A stretch of DNA of 7,205 nt from an uncultured Chloroflexota bacterium. Its GTDB lineage: Bacteria; Chloroflexota; Dehalococcoidia; Lucifugimonadales; CAJWER01. Location of the stretch: NCBI GenBank assembly GCA_913030785.1, contig CAJWER010000149.1, positions 1 through 7,205 on the forward strand, given 5' to 3'. A program made the translations under genes and the position numbers. How positions within the stretch are numbered: position 1 is the first letter of the stretch; every line of letters starts with the position of its first letter. The notes under the pieces are model-generated. The model saw nothing but the letters and a program-made list of their open reading frames with translations. It was not told where the DNA came from and ran no database searches. Positions 1 to 5,299 of the stretch are shown here, in pieces.

Positions 1-842
1 CGATGCCCGAACTTCAGCTTGAAGTTACGACCGCCGAAGGCCCTGGCGATGACCTGGTTCCCCAGACAGATGCCCAACATGGGCACCTTCCCTGCTAGGC
101 CCCTAGCCGTGTCGACCGTGTAGTCCAGCAGTTCTGGGTCTCCAGGACCGGGCGACATGACGACCCCGTCAGGTCCGAGGGCCGTGATTTCCTGTGCCGA
201 AGCGCTCGCCGGCACCGCCACCACCTCGCAGCCCTTCGAGCGCAGTATCCTTAGGATATTGTATTTGAGGCCGCAGTCAACTGCGACGATTTTTCTCGTT
301 ATTGCAGTCGCGTTCTGGCCGCGGGCCGCCTGAGACCACTCGTAGGGCTGGTCAGTAGTCACGGTTTTCACGAAATCGGTGTCCGCGTAGCTGGGGAATT
401 CGCGGAGCCTGGTCAGCGCACTCTCGGGCGAAGGGTCCAGCGTGATTGCGCCCATCATGACCCCGTGCGTACGTAGCCGCCGCGCTACGGCCCGCGTATC
501 GATGCCGGCGATGCCGGCGATGCCCTGGGTTGCCAGAAACTCGCCGAGGGTCGCAGTGCTCATGGAGTGACTGGGCCGCGTGCTATGCTCACGAACCGCG
601 AAGCCGGCCACCTGGACGCGCCGCGATTCAAAGTCCCGCTCGTTGATGCCGTAATTGCCGATAAGCGGATACGTAGGGACGACGATCTGGCCGGCATACG
701 ACGGGTCGGTGAGCATCTCCTGGTAGCCGGTCATCGACGTGTTGAAGACGACCTCGCCGAAGGTCTCTCCCTTGGCGCCAAAGGCACGACCACGGAACAC
801 CGAGCCATCTTCAAGCACCAGCAGCGCGGGATTATCCGGCAC
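1..842 (-). CDS. carA: Carbamoyl-phosphate synthetase small (glutaminase) subunit, 3' end missing
   Basis: The product hydrolyses glutamine and passes ammonia to CarB, which makes carbamoyl phosphate for pyrimidines and arginine. The first 280 codons are visible; the frame is open to the window edge. The N-terminal CarA domain is clear (residues about 7-150: LVLEDGSVFRG, FNTSMTGYQE, GIDTRAVARRLR). A class I glutamine amidotransferase domain starts near 185 (IVAVDCGLKYNILR) with SPGPGDP at 230-236 and the nucleophile elbow GICLGNQ at 257-263 (Cys259). The catalytic His/Glu lie beyond the edge. Many CarA proteins have His where Asn262 sits; that site is not catalytic. The start is GTG at 842: AGGGAG lies 7 bases upstream (850-855) and the N-terminus fits the family. 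It overlaps the pyrC end by 11 bases, suggesting translational coupling. It is the last visible gene of the pyr operon; carB probably follows. Confidence 0.96.
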   Translation of the reverse strand, partial: MPDNPALLVLEDGSVFRGRAFGAKGETFGEVVFNTSMTGYQEMLTDPSYAGQIVVPTYPLIGNYGINERDFESRRVQVAGFAVREHSTRPSHSMSTATLGEFLATQGIAGIAGIDTRAVARRLRTHGVMMGAITLDPSPESALTRLREFPSYADTDFVKTVTTDQPYEWSQAARGQNATAITRKIVAVDCGLKYNILRILRSKGCEVVAVPASASAQEITALGPDGVVMSPGPGDPELLDYTVDTARGLAGKVPMLGICLGNQVIARAFGGRNFKLKFGH

Positions 843-2184
843 TGCCGGACTCCCTTGCGTCGTACCTGACAGCGCCACCGACGATCGTCGCCACCACCCG
901 CCCCTTAAGCGTGGCCCCGTCCAGCGGTGTGTTCTTGCCTTTGGAGACAAATTCGGTCGAGTCGACCACCCACTCGGCGTCGGGGTCGAAGATAGTGACG
1001 TCGGCCGGGCCCCCCGTCTTCAAAGAGCCGAGGCCCACGCCGAGAAAGTTCGCAGGGGCTGCGGTCAGCCGCTCGATCAGCACTGGCAGCGGCAGCTTTC
1101 CTTCATGGACCAGGGCCATAAGCGACCCCAGGGCCGTCTCCAGCACCGAGATCCCGTTGGCTGCTTCCGAAAACGTGGATACCTTCTCGATCGTGGCATG
1201 GGGTGCGTGGTCCGTTGCGATGAAGTCTACCGTGCCATCGGCGAGACCCCGCACCAGAGCATCCACGTCCTCCTGCGACCTCAGGGGCGGCGCAACCTTC
1301 GCGTTCGTCTCATATGCAGCTAAGGTCAACGGAGAGAACTGCCCGCCATCCCCGCGATCACCGAGCACGGCCTCGTGACCCAGGGTCAGGTGGTGGGGCG
1401 TCGCCTCGCAGGTTACGCTGAGCCCTCGCTCCTTGGCCCGCCGCACCATCTCCACCGTTCCGGCAGTGCTCGCGTGGGCGATGTGCAGCCGCCCTCCCGT
1501 GGTCTCTGCCAGCAAGATATCCCGCGCCACCATCGCCTCTTCGGCCGAGTTCGGAATGCCCTTCAGTCCCAGGCGGTTGGACACCCAGCCCTCGTTCATG
1601 TCGCCGCCGTCGGAGAGGTCGAGCGCCTCACAGTGATTGATGATTGGCAGTCCCAGGGACGTGCTGTAGCTAAGAGCCTGGCGCATCATATTGTCGTCGG
1701 AGACCGGATGGCCATCGTCGCTAAAACCGACGACCCCTGCCTGGGCCAACTCACCCATCTCCGAGAGCTGTTTGCCGAGGCTGCCCCGGGTCACCGCGCC
1801 GATGGCCATGACCCTGACAAATCCCTCCGAGAGCGCCCTTTCTAACACGAAGTCCACGACCGCGCGCGAATCCATCACTGGGTTGGTATTCGGCATCGCG
1901 CAGACCGCCGTGAACCCGCCACGAGCCGCGGCAAGAGTGCCGCTGGCGATGGTCTCCTTGTACTCAAAGCCGGGCTCGCGCAGGTGGCAATGCAGGTCGA
2001 TGAAACCCGGACTCACCACGAGGCCCGTCGCGTCGATGACCGTCCCGCTCTCCCTGGTCCTCCGCCGACCATAGATGCCCTTCACCACGCCATCGGCCAG
2101 GACAACGTCCGCGGTCATGTCGAGATCCTGGCCCGGATCGACGACCCGCCCGCCCTTAATGATGATTGTCTCGCCTTCGCTCAA
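832..2184 (-). CDS. pyrC: Dihydroorotase (PyrC, class I amidohydrolase type)
   Basis: Cytosolic zinc amidohydrolase that cyclises carbamoyl-aspartate to dihydroorotate, third step of UMP synthesis. The 450-residue length fits the long bacterial (Bacillus/Aquifex-type) form. Visible motifs: metal site DLHCHLREPG with His65 and His67; MPNTNP at 98-103; GFSDDG at 153-158, holding the likely bridging Asp; INHCE with His184; HIAHAST with His234 and His237; TPHHL at 263-266; and ATDHAPH at 323-329 with catalytic Asp325. All expected metal and catalytic positions are present, so it should be active and not an inert PyrC-like partner. A Gly/Asp-rich loop at about 270-290 looks somewhat expanded before the conserved NAKVAPPLR. 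The start is TTG at 2184, supported by a purine-rich stretch just upstream (GGAAGG at 2187-2192, close spacing) and by 16 bases to the pyrB stop; no better start is seen. The stop is TAA at 832-834, inside carA. Confidence 0.96.
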   Translation of the reverse strand: MSEGETIIIKGGRVVDPGQDLDMTADVVLADGVVKGIYGRRRTRESGTVIDATGLVVSPGFIDLHCHLREPGFEYKETIASGTLAAARGGFTAVCAMPNTNPVMDSRAVVDFVLERALSEGFVRVMAIGAVTRGSLGKQLSEMGELAQAGVVGFSDDGHPVSDDNMMRQALSYSTSLGLPIINHCEALDLSDGGDMNEGWVSNRLGLKGIPNSAEEAMVARDILLAETTGGRLHIAHASTAGTVEMVRRAKERGLSVTCEATPHHLTLGHEAVLGDRGDGGQFSPLTLAAYETNAKVAPPLRSQEDVDALVRGLADGTVDFIATDHAPHATIEKVSTFSEAANGISVLETALGSLMALVHEGKLPLPVLIERLTAAPANFLGVGLGSLKTGGPADVTIFDPDAEWVVDSTEFVSKGKNTPLDGATLKGRVVATIVGGAVRYDARESGSAG

Positions 2185-2200
2185 GACCTTCCGCCCCCAG

Positions 2201-3232
2201 TCAGTTTCGTGAACGCGCCGGAACCAGCGCAGGCGTAATAATGCCGAACATCAGAGCCATCCGCACCGCGACGCCGTTTGCGACCTGCTCCTCAATTACC
2301 GATCTGGGCCCATGGGCGACCTCTGAATCGATCTCGACCCCTTCGTTCATCGGCCCAGGATGCATCACCAGCGCCTCTGGCTTGGCGAGCTCCATCCTCT
2401 TGGCGTTGATGCCGTACATCCTGGAGTACTCCCGCAGTGATGGCAGGAATCCCCCACGCTGGCGCTCACTCTGGATGCGCAGCACCATAACCGCGTCCGC
2501 ACCCTCGATGGCCCGCTCGACGCTTGTCTCGGTCCGGATCGCCGCGAAGGGGTGTCCCTCGGCGGTCCGCTCCCCGTTCACCAGATCGATGGGCATCAGC
2601 GTCGGAGGCCCACACAGCACCACCTCGGCCCCGACCGCAGTCAGGCCCCAGAGGTTGGACCGCGCCACACGGCTGTGGAGGATGTCTCCGACAATGGCGA
2701 CCTTAAGCCCCTCCAACCTGCCCAGCCTGCTACGGAGAGTGTAGAGGTCAAGGAGTGCCTGGGTCGGGTGTGCGTGCGTGCCGTCCCCCGCGTTGATGAT
2801 GGAGGACTTCAGGTGCCGGGCCAGGAAATGCGGCGCACCAGCATCGGGGTGGCGCACAACGATGATGTCCGCGTTCATGGCCTGCAACGTCAAGGCGGTG
2901 TTATACAAAGACTCGCCCTTCTCGACGCTGGTCCCAGAGCCGGTAACATTGATGACATCGGCGCTCAGGACCTTGCCCGCCTGTTCAAAAGACACCCGCG
3001 TGCGAGTGCTGGCCTCATGGAAAAGGGTGATGATTGTCTTGCCTCGCAGCGCAGGAACCTTGCGAATGTCCCGTTTCAACACCCCCGCCATAGCCGCGGT
3101 GTTGTCCAGCACCTCCGTTATCTCATCCCGCGTGAAGTCGTCGAGGTCCAGAATGTGGCGGCGGCGACTCAGGGTCGGCGAGTTCGCCTGAGCCAAATCG
3201 CTGTCCTCCTCCACCGGTCTGGCCTGCGTCAT
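2201..3232 (-). CDS. pyrB: Aspartate carbamoyltransferase catalytic subunit
   Basis: Condenses carbamoyl phosphate with aspartate to carbamoyl-aspartate, the committed step of pyrimidine synthesis. At 343 residues it has about 25 residues of polar N-terminal extension before the family core begins near RHILDLDDF. Carbamoyl-phosphate binding is shown by FHEASTRTR (71-79) and SVEKGES (102-108, with Lys105). The bridge region HPTQALLDLYT is at 155-165; aspartate-side residues include LRIQSER (251-257) and HPGPMNEG (291-298). The match is to aspartate and not ornithine carbamoyltransferase, as the operon also implies. No regulatory pyrI is present, so control is probably through PyrR and not through allosteric subunits. 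The ATG at 3230-3232 overlaps the pyrR stop (ATGA), and GGAGG lies 6 bases upstream (3239-3243), so the start is secure and coupling to pyrR is likely. Confidence 0.97.
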   Translation of the reverse strand: MTQARPVEEDSDLAQANSPTLSRRRHILDLDDFTRDEITEVLDNTAAMAGVLKRDIRKVPALRGKTIITLFHEASTRTRVSFEQAGKVLSADVINVTGSGTSVEKGESLYNTALTLQAMNADIIVVRHPDAGAPHFLARHLKSSIINAGDGTHAHPTQALLDLYTLRSRLGRLEGLKVAIVGDILHSRVARSNLWGLTAVGAEVVLCGPPTLMPIDLVNGERTAEGHPFAAIRTETSVERAIEGADAVMVLRIQSERQRGGFLPSLREYSRMYGINAKRMELAKPEALVMHPGPMNEGVEIDSEVAHGPRSVIEEQVANGVAVRMALMFGIITPALVPARSRN

Positions 3233-3762
3233 ACCTGTCCTCCGCTCGACAGCCGAACCTCGTCCGCACCGTCGATCTCTGAGAGCATGACCTGAACGTC
3301 TTCGTCCAGCGAGGTCGGCACGTTCTTGCCGACGTAGTCTGGCCTGATAGGGAGTTGCCGATGGCCCCGGTCTACCAGGACCGCAAGGTGGATCTCTTTA
3401 GGGCGACCGAAGTCGTTCAGCGCGTCCATTGCGGCACGGATGGTGCGCCCGGTGAAGAGCACGTCGTCGACGAGGACGACGACGCGGCCCTCGATCGAGA
3501 CCGGAATGTCCGTGGGTTTCATCGGTCGACGTGCCAGGGAGATGTCGTCGCGATAGAATCCGATGTCCAGTTCCCCCACCGGGGTGGAGGATCGCTCGAA
3601 CTGCTTGATGAGGCTCGCCAGCCGCCTTGCCAGCGGGACCCCTCTAGTGTGAAGCCCGATCAACACCAGTCCATCAGCGCCCCCATTCCTCTCGAGTACC
3701 TCGTGGGCAACTCGAGTCAGGGCCCGCCTGATCTCGTCTGGTTCCAAAATGGTCCTGGACAA
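3229..3762 (-). CDS. pyrR: PyrR, pyrimidine operon attenuator protein / uracil phosphoribosyltransferase
   Basis: RNA-binding regulator that, with UMP bound, stabilises a hairpin in pyr leader RNA and causes attenuation; the family often also has uracil phosphoribosyltransferase activity. From the chosen start the protein has 177 residues, typical of PyrR. The N-terminus SRTILEPDEIRRALTRVAHEVLERN matches the family closely, and the PRPP-binding loop VVLVDDVLFTGRT (95-107) is intact, as are HTRG (38-41) and DIGFYRDD (66-73). The start is a judgement. TTG at 3762 lies 5 bases after AAGGGG (3768-3773) and gives the length expected by comparison with Bacillus PyrR. An in-frame ATG at 3780 (183 residues) lies inside the terminator loop and has no good ribosome site; a GTG at 3843 (204 residues) lies at the edge of the PyrR-binding hairpin. 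First gene of the operon; its stop overlaps the pyrB ATG. Confidence 0.95.
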   Translation of the reverse strand: MSRTILEPDEIRRALTRVAHEVLERNGGADGLVLIGLHTRGVPLARRLASLIKQFERSSTPVGELDIGFYRDDISLARRPMKPTDIPVSIEGRVVVLVDDVLFTGRTIRAAMDALNDFGRPKEIHLAVLVDRGHRQLPIRPDYVGKNVPTSLDEDVQVMLSEIDGADEVRLSSGGQV

Positions 3763-3793
3763 AAAAACCCCTTGCCGCATTGCTGGCAAGAGG
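3761..3793 (-). terminator. Rho-independent terminator of the pyr attenuator
   Basis: In the minus-strand RNA, CCUCUUGCC (3793-3785) pairs with GGCAAGGGG (3776-3768): nine pairs, one of them G-U. The loop has 8 bases and seven U follow directly (3767-3761). This is a textbook intrinsic terminator shape, lying after the PyrR-binding hairpin and at the very start of pyrR, so readthrough is needed for the whole operon. The U-tract ends in the first two bases of the likely UUG start codon. Confidence 0.88.
3768..3773 (-). promoter_or_regulatory. pyrR ribosome binding site, inside the terminator 3' arm
   Basis: AAGGGG on the minus strand, 5 bases upstream of TTG at 3762. It decides the pyrR start because neither the ATG at 3780 nor the GTG at 3843 has comparable spacing. 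All six bases belong to the 3' arm of the attenuator terminator stem, so folding of that hairpin would hide the site. Confidence 0.6.
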
Positions 3794-3852
3794 TCGAAAC
3801 CTAGCGCCCGTCCCGCTGGAACGGAGGCCCATGAATTTCGCACCTTGCCAGC
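3782..3852 (-). promoter_or_regulatory. Antiterminator alternative fold of the pyr leader
   Basis: The 3' half of the PyrR-binding hairpin, GCUGGCAAGG (3852-3843), can pair with UCUUGCCAGC (3791-3782), which includes most of the 5' arm of the terminator. This gives ten continuous pairs, nine Watson-Crick and one G-U, closing a loop of about 51 bases. It excludes both the PyrR-binding hairpin and the terminator. That is the switch logic known for Bacillus pyr attenuators: low UMP favours this fold and readthrough; PyrR-UMP binding prevents it. Confidence 0.82.
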
Positions 3853-3873
3853 CTCACAGGACTGACTTAAAGG
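3843..3873 (-). promoter_or_regulatory. PyrR-binding RNA hairpin (anti-antiterminator)
   Basis: Read on the minus strand, a lower stem CCUU/AAGG (3873-3870 with 3846-3843) is followed by a 5'-side bulge UAA. The upper stem GUCAGUC/GGCUGGC has seven pairs including G-U, closed by the hexaloop CUGUGA. This matches the known PyrR-binding element: the CNGNGA-type loop, the AGUCC...GAGGCU core and the purine-containing bulge. It begins about 14 bases after the predicted transcription start. By homology, PyrR with UMP holds this hairpin and so frees the downstream terminator. Confidence 0.92.
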
Positions 3874-3893
3874 GCATCTCTGATGTTGTAGGC

Positions 3894-3922
3894 ATTGTAT
3901 CGCTCCGGGCCGACGGTTTCAA
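3894..3922 (-). promoter_or_regulatory. Promoter of the pyr operon
   Basis: On the minus strand, -35 TTGAAA (3922-3917) and -10 TACAAT (3899-3894) each match the sigma-70 consensus at five of six bases, with an ideal 17-base spacer. Transcription should start near A3887, giving a leader of about 125 bases before the pyrR start codon and placing the PyrR hairpin almost at the RNA 5' end. No other candidate of this quality is seen upstream. Confidence 0.75.
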
Positions 3923-3980
3923 GGGTTTGGCCTGGGCAATCCAGGAACGTGGATGCCCTATTTCACCACCGGAATCTACC

Positions 3981-4010
3981 TTGACGGACCGATCGGCTCA
4001 CGAATAAGAT
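3981..4010 (+). promoter_or_regulatory. Candidate promoter of the Nudix/GNAT pair
   Basis: TTGACG (3981-3986), an 18-base spacer, then TAAGAT (4005-4010); matches to the sigma-70 consensus are five and four of six. Transcription would start near 4017, about 40 bases before the Nudix ATG. It diverges from the pyr promoter, with the two -35 boxes about 58 bases apart. The -10 is only fair, so this is a tentative call. Confidence 0.45.
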
Positions 4011-4058
4011 GGCCTTAGTTCTCGAGCGGGTGAGGCCTCGTGGGCCCCAAGGAGCCCA

Positions 4059-4499
4059 ATGAATCCAACAAGGCCGGCAGCTCGCCTAGAGTCCGCCGGA
4101 GGAGTCGTGTACCGGGAGGGGCCAGGCGGGACCGAAGTGCTCCTGTGCGGCCGAACCTCTCAGAGCCTCTGGGCTTTGCCAAAGGGAATGCCTGAGGTAG
4201 GCGAGACGCGTGAGCAGACCGCCCTTCGCGAGGTCTCCGAGGAGACCGGGCTGGAGGCGGTCATCCGCGAATACATTTGCGACATCGAATACTGGTTTTT
4301 TCTTACCGGTGGCGAACGCTGCCACAAAACCGTCTACTACTACCTAATGACACACACCGGCGGAGACATCTCCCGCCACGACAGCGAGTTCGACGATGTC
4401 CAATGGTTCCCTGCGCTCGACGCGCTCGGAACCATGACACACCAGAATGAGGTAAGGGTAGTTGAAAAGGGCCTTTCCATGGTCGCGGGGCAAACCTGA
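4059..4499 (+). CDS. Nudix hydrolase
   Basis: A 146-residue single-domain Nudix protein that should hydrolyse a nucleoside diphosphate linked to another group, using Mg2+. The Nudix box is complete: Gly43, Glu49, then REVSEETGL at 57-65 (pattern G-x5-E-x7-REUxEExGU). The segment before it, LWALPKGMPEVGE, resembles MutT-like and Ap4A-hydrolase-like members, but the substrate cannot be read from sequence. ADP-ribose, dinucleoside polyphosphates, or oxidised nucleotides are all possible. The ATG at 4059 has AAGGAG at 4049-4054, 4 bases upstream, so the start is well supported. No signal peptide or membrane segment is seen; cytosolic. It diverges from the pyr operon and is followed within 20 bases by a GNAT gene, probably in one transcript. 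I find nothing tying it to pyrimidine control beyond position. Confidence 0.93.
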   Translation: MNPTRPAARLESAGGVVYREGPGGTEVLLCGRTSQSLWALPKGMPEVGETREQTALREVSEETGLEAVIREYICDIEYWFFLTGGERCHKTVYYYLMTHTGGDISRHDSEFDDVQWFPALDALGTMTHQNEVRVVEKGLSMVAGQT

Positions 4500-4518
4500 A
4501 CTGGATCAGGACGGAGCG

Positions 4519-5088
4519 GTGATAATCCGTGGCGACCTAGCGGTCATCAGGGAAAAGCGCATTGAGGACGCCCCGGACGACTATTCGTGGCGCGTAGATG
4601 ACGAGTTGGCTCGTCTCGACGCGACGCGCCCCATCCGGATGTCCTTCGAGGATTTCCTGAGATACTCACGGGACGAGCTCGTCTACACGAGCAGCACGTC
4701 CAAACGGCTGGCTATCGATACCCACGACGGCAAGCACATCGGCAACTGCATGTACTACGACATAGATCAGCGTCGTAAGCGGACCGAACTGGGAATCATG
4801 ATCGGTGACCGGGACTATTGGGGCGGTGGGTACGGAACGAACGCTGTCGACTCTCTCCTGGCGCACATCTTCACGACCACCCCGATGGAGTTTGTCTACC
4901 TGCACACCCTGGACTGGAACCAGCGTGCCCGTTTCAGCTTCGCCAAATCGGGATTTCGTGAGATCAAACAGTTGAGGCGCAGCGGGCTCGACTTCATATA
5001 CATGGAAATCGCCCGGAGAGAGTGGGAGGAGCGCCAACCCCCGCCCCTGCCATCCAACGACTCCGACGATGCGGAAGGCCCGGCGTAG
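4519..5088 (+). CDS. GNAT-family N-acetyltransferase
   Basis: A 189-residue acetyl-CoA-dependent transferase of the GNAT fold, closest in style to RimJ/RimL-like proteins. The opening GDLAVIREKRIEDAPDDYSWR fits strand 1/helix 1. Motif A is TELGIMIG (89-96) followed by the pyrophosphate loop WGGGYGTNAV (101-110), and motif B holds WNQRARFSFAKSGFRE (133-148) with Asn134. The acceptor could be a protein N-terminus, an antibiotic or a small amine; it cannot be told from sequence. The C-terminal tail after about 167 is polar, proline-rich and acidic, probably disordered. Start choice: GTG at 4519 has AGGA 7 bases upstream and leaves 19 bases after the Nudix stop. A TTG at 4462 with its own purine-rich upstream would add 19 residues (208 in all) and overlap the Nudix gene by 38 bases; those extra residues do not look like the family, so the shorter form is preferred. 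Confidence 0.9.
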   Translation: MIIRGDLAVIREKRIEDAPDDYSWRVDDELARLDATRPIRMSFEDFLRYSRDELVYTSSTSKRLAIDTHDGKHIGNCMYYDIDQRRKRTELGIMIGDRDYWGGGYGTNAVDSLLAHIFTTTPMEFVYLHTLDWNQRARFSFAKSGFREIKQLRRSGLDFIYMEIARREWEERQPPPLPSNDSDDAEGPA

Positions 5089-5159
5089 TTCGGCGACCTC
5101 ACTTGGGATCGTTCCCCTAGGTTCATTCCACACCTGTATCAGACCACCGGTCCGTTTCG

Positions 5160-5207
5160 TTGACACCCCGCCGCCGCCTTTGCTACTCTCGACTCCACTC
5201 CTATAGT
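5160..5207 (+). promoter_or_regulatory. Candidate promoter elements before the SDR/epimerase-like gene
   Basis: Two separate candidates lie here. TTGCTA (5180-5185), 16 bases, TATAGT (5202-5207) matches the consensus at four and five of six. A perfect TTGACA stands at 5160-5165, but its best -10 at normal spacing (TACTCT, 5184-5189) is poor. Either could start a transcript for the gene at 5297 with a leader of roughly 85-100 bases. No convincing terminator for the preceding GNAT gene was found, so readthrough is also possible. Confidence 0.4.
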
Positions 5208-5235
5208 GATGCTATCGATGCGGGTGCCACGTACC

Positions 5236-5299
5236 CTGGCAAAGATGACGACGGAGGCCGTGCGTTACGGATCTTCGTTCTCTGGCAAGGATGACGATG
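5236..5299 (+). repeat. Imperfect 18-base direct repeat at the start of the SDR gene
   Basis: CTGGCAAAGATGACGACG at 5236-5253 recurs as CTGGCAAGGATGACGATG at 5282-5299, differing at two positions, with unit starts 46 bases apart. The second copy contains the ribosome site (AAGG, 5287-5290) and ATG start of the downstream gene. The first copy carries an equivalent but out-of-frame ATG. It may be a small local duplication. Confidence 0.55.

Noticed and set aside
2552..3295. Long plus-strand open frames opposite pyrB and pyrC (also 739-1323, 1375-1845, 2166-2744)
   Set aside because: Antisense shadows of conserved genes, with low-complexity Arg/Pro/Ser-rich translations and no domain.
3674..3832. 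Possible 52-codon leader peptide on the minus strand (ATG 3832, stop 3674) reading through the terminator
   Set aside because: It is out of frame with pyrR, its only ribosome-site candidate (AAGG) is 10 bases away and inside the PyrR hairpin, and there is no run of regulatory codons. The PyrR mechanism needs no leader peptide.
3871..3959. Seven-base inverted pair AGGGCAT / ATGCCCT around the pyr promoter
   Set aside because: The arms are 75 bases apart and straddle the promoter, so they cannot form in the transcript; likely chance.
5089..5160. Possible terminator after the GNAT gene (GACC-ACC-GGTC near 5142-5152)
   Set aside because: Only four stem pairs and no U-tract follow; too weak to call.
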